The position numbers and the translations under genes are program-made. A model generated the notes under the pieces. It was not told where the DNA came from. It did no database searches and worked only from the letters and a program-made list of their open reading frames with translations. A stretch of 64,000 nt of DNA from Daphnia carinata (Eukaryota; Arthropoda; Branchiopoda; Diplostraca; Daphniidae), in assembly GCF_022539665.2 (NCBI RefSeq), contig NC_081339.1, forward strand, positions 9,483,367 to 9,547,366, read 5' to 3'. Position 1 is the stretch's first letter; each line of letters opens with the position of its first letter. Positions 24,018-36,627 of the stretch are shown here, one piece after another.

Positions 24018-24536
24018 CTGCAAAATTTGTTACTCGACAAAGATGGACACATAAAGATTGCTGACTTTGGACTTTGTAAAGAGGATACCACGTACGGACG
24101 GACTGCCAAAACATTTGCTGAACCCCCGAGTACCTTGCCCCGAAAGTGCTTGGAAGACAACGACTACGGGAGTGCAGTACGTTGGTGGGGCTTGGGTGTT
24201 GTCATGTATGAGCTCATTTGGGGTCACTTTCCGTTTTACGACCGGGATCGCGACATTCTCTTTGACCGTATTCTTTTGGAAGAAGTTAGATTCCCTCGAA
24301 CACTATTGCAGGAAGCGAAAGATCTTCTTGGTGGGCTTTTAGCTAAGGATCCACATAAGAGATTAGGAGGCGGCTCTGAAGATTATCAAGAAATCATTCT
24401 ACATCCATTTTTCCTACCGATTTCTTGGACAGATCTAGTTCAAGGGAAGGTACGTAGGCGTGCAGGTTGTATTTGAATGTTTTGATTTAACCCTGTCTCC
24501 TACACGCAGATTCCACCACCGTTCAAGCCACAAGTG
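24018..24536 (+). pseudogene. Akt: Akt/PKB kinase gene fragment, two exons
   Basis: Exon 1 (24018-24449) encodes the second half of an AGC kinase domain from [20 protein letters not shown] through [11 protein letters not shown] to [13 protein letters not shown] 60-bp GT-AG intron follows. Exon 2 (24510-24536) encodes IPPPFKPQV and ends at a GTAAGT donor. An acceptor-like AG precedes exon 1. This matches Akt closely in my memory of the family. The catalytic loop and the N-lobe are absent. The activation segment is scrambled by two small compensating indels (around 24110-24165), which destroy the APE motif. It is a genomic, not processed, copy and cannot make a working kinase. Confidence 0.85.
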
Positions 24537-24710
24537 GTAAGTGAAAGACACCCTATAATTCTGTATCTATGCTTATGCTCAATGAGAGAAATAAACGATT
24601 TGTACAATTGATAAAACTCTTACGAATGTTTGCGTAATCCATTTTTAATTACTTAAAACTTAAATTGAAAATTTTAGGGAATTAATTCCTAAGTGTGAAA
24701 TGCATGCTAC

Positions 24711-25619
24711 GGAATTAAAAATGTAATAAAGAAATAAATGGTATTTGAATCAAGATTGAATTATAGTAGTCTTTTTTTTTTGTCCTTGCTTCAGACGATA
24801 GTTTGTGTAAGATTGTAATAATATTCCTATATATATAATTCATAAAATGTAAGTAATACTGAACTAGACATCATGATAACAAATCTCGTTCCTAGCCCCA
24901 CCAAAACCCCCACGGAACTCATTCAATTTTCGTGCTTACCATGTAGGCCTAGTTCTTTCCTTTGTCCGCAAAAGGCAAAAACAATATTTTGCGCAAGGGC
25001 AAACAGTGTTTCATTATTAATTAACGTTTCTTAAATTATTTTTATATAATAATTTTCTTATTTGTCTGTGTATTAAGAGGTACTTGTACGCCCTCCCAAG
25101 ATTCATCATTGAGGCACGAAGAAAAAATAAAAAAAAAGTGAATAAGGACATTAGTAAAGGGAAGGTGATGGTAAGCCTGAAAACACCAGTAAGAAAATGT
25201 CAAATGCAAAAATCCAAATACTGTGTGAACAAAATTACTTTTCTATTAAATGAGCTCTAAAAAGCAATAGATAAAGCATATAATCATGCAAAAAAATTAC
25301 GAATACTAATTCAAAAAAAAAATTATGATTGAGTGAAAACACTTCATATTGATAACGGTGTTTGAAGTGCAGAAACCAATATGAGCCGTTCGGTTTTCTT
25401 CCTTAATATCGGACGAATAATGCTCGTTCGATTTTTAGTCGTTCGAAGCTGGAGAAACAGGACCAATACCAAGGAGAAATAGGACCCTTATGATGGAGAA
25501 ATAGGACCCTTCAAAAAATGTTTAAAATTGGGTCCTATTTCGCCGGGTCCTATTTCTCCAGGTCCTATTTTGAGGTCCTTAATCTCCGGGTCCTATTTCT
25601 CCAGGTCCTATTTCTCCGG
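24711..25619 (-). repeat. Right inverted-repeat arm of the 5 kb element
   Basis: This is the reverse complement partner of 20564-21420. It ends in CTATTTCTCCGG. It contains three GGAGAAATAGGAC-type units facing the opposite units across an AT-rich centre near 25520. Confidence 0.85.
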
Positions 25620-26000
25620 CTATCCAACATTTTTCCTGCTGTTACACCTTTTAATCATATTTCTGATTTGGGAAATGGTAAAAATTTTCTTTTATTCACA
25701 TTTGTGCCGAGCTTACGACTGACTCAGGGCGTATTTTGGCGCCAACCGTTAGTTCAAAATTTTTAGTTCAACGATTGTGAGTGCTTGACGTTAAAATGGC
25801 CTGAGGTTGAACTGCCCAGCTGAACTACTAGTTTAGGGTAAAATGACAGTTATTGTCGTTTGACATCCGCCAGGTGGCTGCCTGCTACATCGACGTCTGC
25901 TTTATTTTTGTTCATCTTCTGTGTAAAATTGCCCCGCCGTCCTCCGGTAAGCCCCCCTGTAATTCTCGAAGTAACTGATGGCAAGGCGAACTTCCGACAA

Positions 26001-26786
26001 ATGGATATGGCAGCCCTTAAAGCCATTGTCCATGAGATCATGAACCTGATAGGCAAACCAGGACATTCTGACTGCCCCCGCGGAGGCAACATGTTCGTTT
26101 ATCCTATCGATACCACACAACAACAAGCTCTTTTGCAACTTACCCAAATAGCAGGCCGAACAATTATTGCTTCTCTCCCAAATTTTCTCAATGGTAAAAA
26201 GGGCATCATAAAAAGAGTTCCACTCTCAGAATCTGATGAAGATCTCCTCGACGCACTGAAAGACCAATGGGTAGTAAAAGCGCAGCGGTTTTTCAGAAAC
26301 AACACTGGCTCTAAAGAACCGTCTGAGTCCGTCCTCCTTACGTTCGACAAAGCCCTTCCAGTCAGGATTTCCATCATCGGTCTTAGCTTCCCGGTTCTTA
26401 TCTACTACCCCTTCCCCTACAAATACACCATTTGCTTTCGTCTAGGTCATACAAGAAACTATTGCTCTAGTCCCAGTGGCACCTGTAAAAACTGCGGTGT
26501 AACTCATGACCCCACAGACATCTGTATCCAAAAGTGTATTAATTGCAACAGTTTCTCCCACGCCTCCGAATCTAAGAACTGTCCAATTTATGAAGAACTA
26601 ACCGGCCTTATCAAATTCGCCATAGACAAAAATATAACAGTTAAAGAGGCCCGCACACACATAAGCGGATCCTACAGCTCAGTAGTCCGTCGTCCAACAG
26701 TGTTGCCGCCTGTGCAAACAAGCTCGCCGAACACGAGCCAAATTGAAAAAATGATAGCAGAATCCAGCTGCTCCAAGAGGAATTAA
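26001..26786 (+). CDS. LINE ORF1, nucleic-acid-binding gag-like protein
   Basis: The frame is open from about 25860, but the first ATG in it is at 26001 (MDMAALKAIVHEIMN), so that start is chosen. It encodes ~261 residues. Near the middle are closely spaced Cys/His clusters: CFRLGHTRNYC, CKNCGVTHDPTDIC, CINCNSFSHASESKNC. These fit the triple zinc knuckles of LINE ORF1 proteins, which coat the element RNA. The frame is intact, unlike ORF2. A short degenerate tail to about 26890 follows. Confidence 0.75.
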   Translation: MDMAALKAIVHEIMNLIGKPGHSDCPRGGNMFVYPIDTTQQQALLQLTQIAGRTIIASLPNFLNGKKGIIKRVPLSESDEDLLDALKDQWVVKAQRFFRNNTGSKEPSESVLLTFDKALPVRISIIGLSFPVLIYYPFPYKYTICFRLGHTRNYCSSPSGTCKNCGVTHDPTDICIQKCINCNSFSHASESKNCPIYEELTGLIKFAIDKNITVKEARTHISGSYSSVVRRPTVLPPVQTSSPNTSQIEKMIAESSCSKRN

Positions 26787-27094
26787 GATCCGTAAAAGAC
26801 ATCACCATCAACACCCTAGAATAAAAAAAAACAGCGTTAAATCAGATGTAGACAGCATTAACTGCAGAATTAATCAATTCGAAGCAAAATTTTCTTCGAT
26901 CAGCTAGAACACATTCTACCCGCACGTCTACCTGCCCCTAAATCCATGGATGTTACCTCTATCCCCGATTCAGAATCTAGCTCGTCCTCCCACGATACCC
27001 CTAGAAATGCCAAAACTCCTTCCCAAATCCAAATCCGCAACGACTATAGCTCTGGACGGAAAAACTATAAGACCCATCAGTACAAAAGTAACAA

Positions 27095-30000
27095 ATGAAC
27101 AATTTCAAATGTATCCTGTGGAACGCGCGTGGCCTCACCAGGTCCCGCTTAGAAGAATTCCATAATTTTCTTAGTTCACAAAAACCCTCCGTCGTACCCC
27201 TTCGCGAAACCTCCTGGTTGAACACCTTTTCTATTAAATTCCGCTCCTATAACAATATTCTAAAAAATCGAACTGGCCGGCCTGGCGGTGGAGTTGCCAT
27301 ACTAGTACACCACTCTCTCCCACATGCCCCATTGACATTCACAAATAGCCCCAAACTCGAAAAGGTAGAAATCACTATTAGCACTTCCAACAACACGGCG
27401 ATCGACATAATCTCCGCATACTGTCCCTCGCGTGACTGCAACTAAGAAGAAATTCTGCCCCTACTTGATCGCAAAAACAACCGGATACTCGGGGGGGGGG
27501 GGCTTTAACGGCCACCATAAGCTATGGAGTAATGTATCTAATTCAAATAGAAGCGGAAAGTCTATTTATAGTGCTCTAATAGAAACCCCGGACATTGCTC
27601 TAATTACCCCCTACTCACTGGGAACTTACATAAACCCTCCTACCGGGAAAACATCAACAATCGACCTTACATTCTGCCCCCCCCCCCCCAATCGCTTGAG
27701 ACTCCACCATCACACTAGGCCCATACCTAGGCAGCGACCATTTCCCGGTCATCATGGAAACCAAAACTACCCCCAAAAAATAACTGCCCCCCCACCTAGA
27801 TGGATATTCCGCGACGAGCTATGGACTGACTGTAATGCCCACATATATATACTCCTCAACAAACACTACACTGAAAAGACAAACCCAGACGAAACATACA
27901 AGCTATTCCATGATTCCCTAATGGTTGCCAGCCACACATTCTTTAAGCCGAGTCCCCCCACCAGAACCAAGCAAGCCATGGTGGAATAAGGACTGCAATA
28001 ACCATGTCCGTACTACCAGGAAGGCCCTCTCTGACTGCTCAGACCCCTTCTCGGATAACAAAAAGATCGCCTGGAAAAAAGCTGAGGCCCAAAACAGAGA
28101 AACCTTAATCAATGCCAAGAAACAATCATGGCAAACATTCATTATTAGCCTCAGCTCTCACAAAGACTAACATACCATGTCAGCATTTGCCAAAGCGTTG
28201 ACCGGCCGTGGACACACCCTTTCCGCAAACGGGCATTCATTCCGCCTGACTGATGGGACTCTAATAGACGAACCCGAAGAAAGAGCTAATATATTCCTAA
28301 AAACATTCATAGACAACTTCAATAACCGCCCAGAAGAACAAGATAACATAGAAGAAGCCATAAGGACCGCCGTCGAGTCACCAGACCTCAGCGCTCTCAA
28401 CTCCCTTATTACACCAGGTGAAATAACACAAGCCCTTAAAAGACGCAAAAGTAACTCAATGGGCCTAGACCTCACGCATAATAAAATGCTATCTAACCTC
28501 ACATACGACAACCGTGAGGTGCTTCGCCACCTACTCAACACTCTCCTCGCAAACGGCTGTACCCCAAATGACTGGAAAGAAGCCCTAATAATCCCGATCC
28601 TCAAACCCAACAAAAATGCAGAAGACCCAGCGTCCTTTCGCCCTATATCCCTCACATCATGTCCAGGGAAAACAATGGAAAGAGTCATTAAGAGCCGGCT
28701 GGTCTGCCATCTCGAAGAAAATAACCACCTGCAGCCATCGCAAGCCGGTTTTCGTCTTGGTAGAAGCACCTTGGATCACATTCTAGCTCTTGAAAATAAC
28801 ACTGGCTTTAGCAAGGGCTTCTCCACGTATGCGGTATTCCTCGACATTGCCAAGGCGTTTGACCGCACTCAATGCGATGGTGTCATGTTCAAACTCTCTA
28901 AGATGCAAATAACAGGACCTATCCTCAGCTGGATCCAATCCTTCCTCACAGATAGGAGTGGGCGAGTGAGAATAGGAAATAACCTCTCAGACATAGGCCA
29001 TCTCGTCCCAGGGGTCCCCCAAGGAGCTGTACTTAGCCCCACACTATTTAATGTTATGATGAGTGACCTGCCCCTCCCCCACCCGAAATTACCGCCCTCC
29101 ACTACGCTGATGATGTCGCAATCTACAGTACCCACCAAATTATTAGGCACACCTCCCCCATCTACGTGTATTCTTATGGCGCTACTGTGTTTTTTAAACT
29201 CCCATTGCTATTTAATGGATAAAGCTAGATTTTTTTTTAAATTTTTGCCGATCAGATTAAGTCGTGATCTACAATTCACTAACACTTCGTTTTTTTGTAG
29301 AACTTACCGCTAAGGCTCTAGGTCCTTGTTCACGAAATAGGCACACCCGGTTTTTCCCCATAAGCGTAATGCTAAGACTAGGTTTTTTTTATTTTTAAAT
29401 AAAATACTTAGAATTGAGCCAAAAAAATTCTTTTTTCCCAAAAGATGTAGCATTCCTTACTTAATATAGATGTAATGTTATTTTTTCAAAAATAATTTTT
29501 CTCAATACCCCTCCTTATCCCTTGAAGTTAACTCCCTTCTAAGTTTTTGGGCGGAAAGTGTACTTTCACACTTGGTCACCAGAGGCGTTGCAATGCAGCT
29601 TTTTGCCGTGAAGTGGTCAGCCAGCATTGACGCAGTAATATCCAGCTGCAAAATAAAAAGATATCTTTTCAGTATAATAATCAATCAAAAATATGGACCA
29701 AACATACAAACCCTAGCAACCCTCTTCAAAACCCTAATTTGAAGCAAGCTTGACTATGGAATTTTCGCCTATGGTGGAGCCAGCCCTTCAAACATCTCAA
29801 AAAAAGACATAATCACCCGTGGAATCATCCGCTTAATACTGGGTTCCATAAAATCCACCCCTACTGAAATACTATACTCAGAACTAGGAATAGAACCAAC
29901 AAAAACCCGAATGAAATGACTAGCGGCCCGATACCTCATAAAACTCGGGGAAAAAAACAAAAATACTATGTAGCCTACATACGCGCACAGTTCCACGCCA

Positions 30001-31160
30001 CAAACCCCAATCCCTGGCCACCCAGAAGCATTCTCAGCCTAGTCTCGCATATCAAAGGCATCATGACAATAGAGAAAAAAGTTTTTAAGAAAGACCCCAG
30101 CTACACTGCCCAACAAAAAAATCCGCCCCCTTGGTCAATTCCCACTCACAAAACGACATGGTTCCCCATGAACAAAACGGACGCCTCTTGCAACCAACCG
30201 AAAGCCCGAGCAACATTTAGAAATATTGCCTCACAAATCTCCTCCACTGCAATGACAGGTTACACTGACGGCTCAATCAAAAACAATGCCACTACATGTG
30301 CATTCACCTTCCCCTCCATCAATCTGAACAAAGCCTGGCACCTCTCTAGAGGTTCTAACATCCAAACAGCTGAACTGTATGGCATCCTGACAGCCCTCGA
30401 TGCATGCTACTTCCATGACTCCAACCAAACTAAACTACACATTTTCATAGACTCTAAGGCTGCCCTCCTAGCCATCGATGCTACCCCAAGGACTGTACCT
30501 AATCCAATCTTGCTCAAAATATGGAACATGTTATTAGAACTTAAGGCGGCAGGCACAATTACTCATCTTATCTGGCACAGTTACTCATCTTACCTGGATC
30601 CCCAGTCATGTTGGCATCACTGGCAACGGAAAGGCTGACAAACTGGCCAATGAAACAGAAAATATCACTCTTGAAAACTCCATCAGCAATCCTTTATCAA
30701 CACACGAAATCATAGCCTTGTATAAAAACAAATGGTCAACATCAACCCTCAACGATCTTAAAAAATGTGGGACACTATGTGTTACCTCTAAAACCAGGCT
30801 TGGAATCACAGAATGGCATCATCATCCAAACAGAATGGTCAACACAGCACTCCACCGACTCAGAAGTGGGCACAACAGGTTAAATGCACATATGAGCAAA
30901 TTTGATATGACACACAGCCCCACTGTCGCCATGGCTGCCCTGAAATCGAAAATGTAGGCCATGTCCTCACAGCCTGCGAACATCTCTCCACATGTTACAC
31001 ACCTCTTAAACAACTTCTCTCACAACTAAATCTTACCTGATACACAGTCAATATTCTTGGCCTAAACCAACAAGTCCACAAAGGCTCGCTGCTCCTCATC
31101 CGAGATCACCTTGCCAACTTTCTTCTCCAATCCAAACTGTACCTTGAAGTCTAAACAACA
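27095..31160 (+). pseudogene. LINE ORF2: endonuclease, reverse transcriptase, RNase H, broken
   Basis: The start ATG 27095 gives ILWNARGL, the endonuclease beginning. A shift near 27440 leads to a frame with GGGGFNGHHKLW, where the usual GDFN aspartate is lost next to a run of G. A further shift and a TAA at 28168 precede the reverse transcriptase (28177 on), with FRPISLTSCPGKTMERV and GVPQGAVLSPTLFN. The catalytic YADD is present near 29103 but in another frame. About 430 bp without homology (29160-29590) follow. RNase H (YTDGSIKNN, FIDSKAALLAID) lies at 30230-30600. A 22-bp tandem duplication near 30560-30600 shifts the frame at the last RNase H motif. The Cys/His tail ends near 31110. Confidence 0.8.
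29160..29590. other. Unidentified insert in the LINE
   Basis: This AT-rich stretch with many T runs separates the YADD part from the thumb part of the LINE reverse transcriptase. It has no reading frame or inverted repeats that I can assign. It is probably an insertion or a replaced segment. Confidence 0.4.
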
Positions 31161-31421
31161 TCCACTACGCACAGCTTATACGACAAGTTTGACAACGATC
31201 GGAAACAGCCTGGTGGTGGCAATGGACACTAGTCCAAAATTTCTGTAACACCCGATTCCTACTGCAAATCGGCTTCGTCTGCAGAAAAAACAAAAAAAGT
31301 ATCAAAGTTACAATTAATACAACCATTTTATTTTCTAAAAACTCCACCCTAAATATTTGTAAGTATTATATTATTGATTGAAGTAACTATATATAATAAC
31401 ATTTATATACATTTAAGTAAA

Positions 31422-32567
31422 ATGGCAGCTAAAAGAACATTATGTCTTCTTCTGTCGCAATATATTTACAATAACATTCAATCATCCAGTGAGGAAAGTG
31501 ATTCTGACTCAGTGGATGATGAATTATTGACTTTTATCGGACCCACTGAAATGGAGCGTCATCGTTGTCAAGTGGGCTACCTAAATGTTATAGCTGTGTA
31601 CTCAGATGCAGATTTCTTCAAACACTTTAGGGTAACGATAACAAACTTCCAATACATATTGGCTTATTTAAAAGAAAGCAACTTCCGTTCTGATATCAGA
31701 TCTCATGGAGGATGTGAACCCATGTCTCTCTATGAAATATTGTATATAAACCTTCAGTACTTAGAAATTCAAGTTTCCCTTAGACTGTTGGCTGATAAGT
31801 TCAATAGAACGGACTCTCAGTTTGTAACATAGTTGCCTAGTTTTGTAGGTTTCATCCAAAGGCAGCGTGATTTTATTAAGTGGCCAAGCATACAGGAAAT
31901 ACCTGCAGTTTCGAGTTCGTTTCGCATAAAGGCTAATTTTCCTGGTGCGGTATCTGCTCTTGATAGTTGCCACATTTCACCAAAATCCTCAAATCAGGTA
32001 CCATATCGAAACTACAAGCAATTTTGTAGTTTCAATCTTATGACTGCTGCTTTACCTGACCGACCATTTTCATGTCTTTTGTGGGTTCCCGGTAAGTGTC
32101 CATGATTCCACTGTATTCCAAAATAGTTCCTTATTCCATCAACTAGATACCGAATGTCACCGCTTTTTTAGTCAAAACTCACACCACATCATTGCGGATT
32201 GCGCGTTTCCCTTAAAACAATGGTTAATAACTCCATATAAAAAAATTAATGGTCGGCTACCTATTGCCAAAAAGATTTTCAATAAGAAACTTTCTTCTCC
32301 CAGAATGGTTATTGAACTTGCGTTTGGGGATATAAAAATAGATTTAAGCGATGTTTAGATGTTAACACTAATATTGAAAAAGGTGTTGATATCGTTGTTA
32401 CTTGTTGTATTTTGCATAATATTTGTATTCAACAAGGAGATCTATTCTACGGGGGAAAGCTAGACGAAGACGCCCTTAATTGCAATGTTAATAACTTTCC
32501 TTACGCCCCTGGTATTTTTGATCACTTCGCTGAAATAAAACGTCAGCAAATCTCCGATTCCATATAA
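31422..32567 (+). pseudogene. PIF/Harbinger-type DDE transposase remnant
   Basis: The frame starts at ATG 31422 (MAAKRTLCLLL) and has a TAG at 31830. It resumes in another frame with ALDSCHISPKSSNQVPYRNYKQF, the first catalytic region of DDE_Tnp_4 transposases, then shifts again. The next part carries IIADCAFPLKQWLITPYK, with the second catalytic Asp. The last carries RMVIELAFGDIK, where the usual ERAFG Glu is retained as E. At least three lesions make it dead. I see no terminal inverted repeats. It would have cut and pasted a Harbinger element. Confidence 0.75.
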
Positions 32568-34463
32568 TGAAATAACAAAGGTTGATTACTAATTTAAAAA
32601 ACTAAAAACTATTCATTGTTTATCACTCACAGTTGTTGATGACTATTAAATGTATTATTCTTATTAAATGTCGTTGCATCGTGATTCGTCTTAGAAAGAC
32701 ACTTGAGCATATCGATAGCCAAGATGAACTATCGGTGTTGGTTTCACCCACGAAAAGGATCTTGCTGTCGTTAATCTAGAAGTATTTCTCAGCTACAGAT
32801 CGTTCAAAAGGCGTGTCAAGTAGAAATACCACTCTAAGAGATGTACTGGATGTAAGCCGAACACGCCAGAAAGGAGATTATGGTAAATATCATTTATTTA
32901 CAGCTTGTGGCGCTAATTAATGTCAATATTACAGATTTATTACGTTGCGGAAGAAAATGGAATGGTGGGATCCGGCGCACCGACAAGGGTGAAATAAAGA
33001 TGAAAGCAAATCCAGCCGACCTCAGAGTGACGTGCGGGTCCCTTCTTTTGCTGGGCCAGGTGACCCTGGACACAAGACCCCGTCAAGACGTTTTTCAAAG
33101 CAAAGCGGCAAAAAGGTATCTTCTCTTTCTTTCTTTTTCCATCATACCACCACTTATTCTATTTATTTATCTATTTCAATCCTCCTTCCCTTTCTTTTTC
33201 TTTCTTTCTAGAAATAATAGGCTTCGTTCCATGCATTCAACAAGTTGTCCTTTTTTTGTTTGGTTTTGATTTGTATACGTTTCCCTTTATATTCTTCCGT
33301 GTGTTTGTGTGTGTGTCGTCCAGCTTCAACGCTTCAAATCTCTTTCGACGGCCGGCCTCGTATCTCCCCAACCATAAAAGAACAAAAAAAATCGACAACT
33401 CAAAAGAAAGACAAATATAAAAACAGTTGATACACGCCGTCAGATTGGTATCATTCGCACCGGCATAGATAAAAAATAGTTGCCTTTAAAATCAAATGTA
33501 AAACAGACAACCATCTTCTTCTTTATCCATAACAAAAAGAAGGAGGAAGACAAAAGATGATTGACTAAAAACGACAATCTAAAATCTATTTAAGAACGAC
33601 AAGCCACCCCGTCACTATCGCAAACAAGAGACACACGTACGCTACGCATACAAATAGCGTACGTCTCATAGTTATAACCTATAATTACAAGACGGCCATT
33701 CTTAAAAAAAAAAAAATTAAAAGCGTTCGTTAAACTACACATTGGCCCTCGCAGTGAAACCAAATGGTCCGCCCAAACGCTCAATTACGCGTTGCTTGTA
33801 TTCTTTTTTCCTCTAATAATACATAACATTACATATAATAACACACTGAGCTATTCCTCAAACAACGTAAGGAATTTTCTTAAAAAAGAAATAAGAAAGG
33901 AAAAAAGGAAAATTAAGTAAGTTAATTAACAGGTAAGGTTGCACGGGACATACAAAAAGTTGGTTCGATGTATAATATTTAACCTACCTTTTGACTTAGT
34001 TGTAACATGGCGGTTGATTCTGGGTTGGATAATTAATTCCGGTTTCCTCGATATGCCGTTATAAAAAACAGAAATTAAAATCTGGGGAACATAAAGCGCT
34101 ATATGGCATCTTGCCAACCAGATGTTCTTATTTCTATAAGAAAAAAAGGTTATTTATATTAGGAAAAAAATAAATCATAAAACTAATTTACTATTTATGA
34201 TGATGACGAACTAAATTCATCAGATGGAGAAGCTGATGTTGAATTGGAACGCGACCAATTTCTCTTCGAATCCAGGTTTTCGTAGTTGAAAGATTTTTTG
34301 TTTCCATTTTGTTCCATTTTATTTCCATCATGTCTTCATACCACGTTCGTCAAGGTAAGCTCATTACGCACCCATTTATGTTAATAATTTACCTTTTTGT
34401 GCATTGTATACAATGTATACACATTATGTATGGTATTTATTAATGATTTATTTTAATTATTCA
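32568..34463. other. Spacer without a recognised gene
   Basis: Reading frames here are short and unlike known proteins. There are T-rich and A-rich runs, a TG-rich stretch near 33300 and no clear repeats. I see nothing that I can name. Confidence 0.5.
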
Positions 34464-34469
34464 TATCAG

Positions 34470-36430
34470 ATGTCTGAAAATGCAAAACGAACCCGTAGTC
34501 CTGTGTGGACTTATTTTGAAAAAGTTGGAGCTTTAGGTGGGAAAGTCTGCCAGTGTTTCCATTGTCCCACTAAAGTGCCGTTTTGTGGGACCACATCCAA
34601 CATGATGAGAAATCTGCAAACGCACCATAATGATCTTTATATCATTGTGCGTTCGAAGATTAACAAGGCTCGTCCCAAAACTGCAGCGAAGGCGAAACCA
34701 AGAAGATTGCTTGATAACCAAAGCACCGACAAAGATAATTGCGGTAACATTTTCCTATTTAATTAAAAAGACTAATACTTTAAATATTATTTTTTTAGAT
34801 GATTCTGGCGTGACAGGTGGCATTGCCGATGAAGTTGTTGTACCGACCGAGTCTATCTCTCACCAAGGTAGTGAAGAAAGCATATCCGCTTCATCTAGCT
34901 CAGCTCCTTCGACATCAACTTCGACTAATAGGTAATGCAACTTATTAGCTCGCTCTATTTCCGATTTCATTTATTGTTTTTGTTGGACAGGGTAGAGCCA
35001 TTCCTTATCCCAGAGGGGTGATACGCCGGCTTACATTGTACGCCAGCTATTGCTCTTTATTGTGAGGGGAATGCACTGCCTCTCTATCGTTGATGATGTC
35101 CATTTCAACGCTTTTGTTATGGCCATCGATCCGCGAGTGAAACTACCGTCACGCAGCGCCATCACTCACAACTACTTTCCGAAACTGTACAAGGAAGCCG
35201 CCGACAAGCTCATCCATGAGTTATCCCTGGTAGAGTGGGTTTCACTCACTGCGGATGCATGGACGTGCCGGAATAATCGCCACTACCTCACCGTCACTGT
35301 TCATTTCATCAATTCGTCGATGGCAATGGTTTCACGTGTTTTGGCAACAGAACACATCGAAGAATCCTGCACTTCCGAGAACCTAGCTGCACGATTGAAG
35401 AAGATAGCTGTCGATTGGCAGATCATTGACAAGGGTAAGCATGGTTCATCTGAAATTCTTTTTGTAGTTTTGTGATTCTCTAGTATAAAACGCTTAATTT
35501 TGTGATTTGACAGTGGTAGCGGTTTTCACTGACAATGCCTACAACATCGTTCGTGAAGTAGAAATCGTCAAAAAGGCACATCGCGAATGGCGACACATTC
35601 CGTGCTTTGCACATACCAAGCTCTTGTCTCAGCTATGGAAATGTTGCAGCCATTTGACGAAGTTACCTCTTACCTTTGTCCCAGTATTACCCATCGATTT
35701 CGAAGGTTATTCCTTCGATTCGATTGGTAATGCATTTCTTGAATCGGCGAAAGGCATACATCCACATCACATGTCGTAAACAGCTGAATGAGGATCTTTT
35801 CAGTGGGTTCAATACTCGTTTCAGCATAACACTGAAATATTCAACCCCTCATCTTATTGCAACTTATTTGGATCCAAGGTAATACTTAAATGTTTTATGG
35901 TAACTAGTATCAAATTGTAAACATTGTAACTTTTCTTTAGATTCAAGAAGCTGACCCTCTACTTCCCCAAAGACGTTTCGGGTGAAGCTGAAAGGCGGAC
36001 GAAGGCTCAAATTGATTTAACGTCGAAAAGAAGCATGCCTCCAGTGGAAACACCCGTAACAGCCATTTCGAATACGACAAAGAACTCGATTTGGAATGAT
36101 CACGACTACGCCATGACCATTTCAAACGCCAACCGAGAAGGACAAGGTCCAAGCAACGAGGCAAACAAGATCATTTGTATTGCGGAATACAATGATGCAC
36201 TTGCCTCTACAGCCCCGTTCTGCTGACCCCTTGAAGTTTTGGAAGGAGAAAAGAAGCCGTGGTGAGCTGCTTCCTATTCCCAAAGTTGCAATAAAATTCT
36301 AATTAATTCCTGTACCTCTGTCCCATCCGAACAATTGTTTTCAAGTGCTTCAGAATTTATATCTGAAAATAGAAATTGGTTGAGTCCTGACAATGTAAAC
36401 ATGTTGTTATTTCTTAATAAAAAAGCCTAG
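34470..36430 (+). pseudogene. hAT transposase gene with introns, broken near the 3' end
   Basis: Five exons with GT-AG borders can be read: 34470-34743, 34799-34931, 34991-35434, 35514-35878 and 35941-36430. Exon 1 gives a BED zinc finger (VWTYFEKV, CQCFHCPTKVPF, then MMRNLQTHH). Exon 3 holds the RNase H-like start with LTADAWTCRNNRHYLTVTVHF. Exon 4 holds VFTDNAYNIVREVE and CFAHTKL, followed by a large deletion. Exon 5 includes a shifted copy of the C-terminal hAT dimerisation region (DPLKFWKEK, then SENRNWLSPDNVNMLLFLN in another frame). It resembles ZBED-type hAT transposases. Frameshifts and the deletion make it inactive. Confidence 0.75.
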
Positions 36431-36627
36431 TAATGTGTATATTTTGGTTTAATTCGTGTTTTAATTACTTGTGTTCCTTTGTTAATGTGTTGTGTATAGA
36501 AGAAAATACAACTGCTGCCATGAACTTCTATATTCTCTGTCTTATGTTTTATGGGAATTAAAAGCTATGTATTATAAAATCTTTGTTCTGTCAAATAAGT
36601 ATTTTTCAGAACTGTAAGGTAACCAAT

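Larger units (their letters stand above)
20564..25619. mobile_element. Long-inverted-repeat DNA element carrying host-gene fragments
   Basis: The left arm (20564-21420) and right arm (24711-25619) are inverted repeats over nearly their whole length. The outer ~170 bp are the most similar and consist of GGAGAAATAGGACC-type units that themselves form a hairpin. The interior (21421-24710) has no transposase I can recognise. It holds an Akt/PKB gene fragment with introns, an exon-like piece on the minus strand and internal direct repeats. Long complex ends with captured exons recall foldback, Galileo-like or Pack-MULE-type elements. No target duplication is visible, so the class is open. Confidence 0.75.
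25860..31160 (+). mobile_element. I-group LINE (non-LTR retrotransposon), decayed
   Basis: ORF1 has zinc knuckles. ORF2 has an AP-type endonuclease, reverse transcriptase, an RNase H domain and a C-terminal HRLRSGHNRLN region. This order suits the I superclade. The ends are uncertain: no clear poly(A) tail or target duplication is seen, and the 3' limit is set by the last recognisable coding sequence plus a short tail. Confidence 0.8.

Noticed and set aside
25867-25880. Second CTCF-like motif (CCGCCAGGTGGCTG)
   Set aside because: It deviates at two consensus positions and lies at the 5' end of the LINE, so it is too weak to list.
32880-33269. 129-residue frame as a gene
   Set aside because: No known motif, no splice or start context, and low-complexity T-rich sequence covers its second half.
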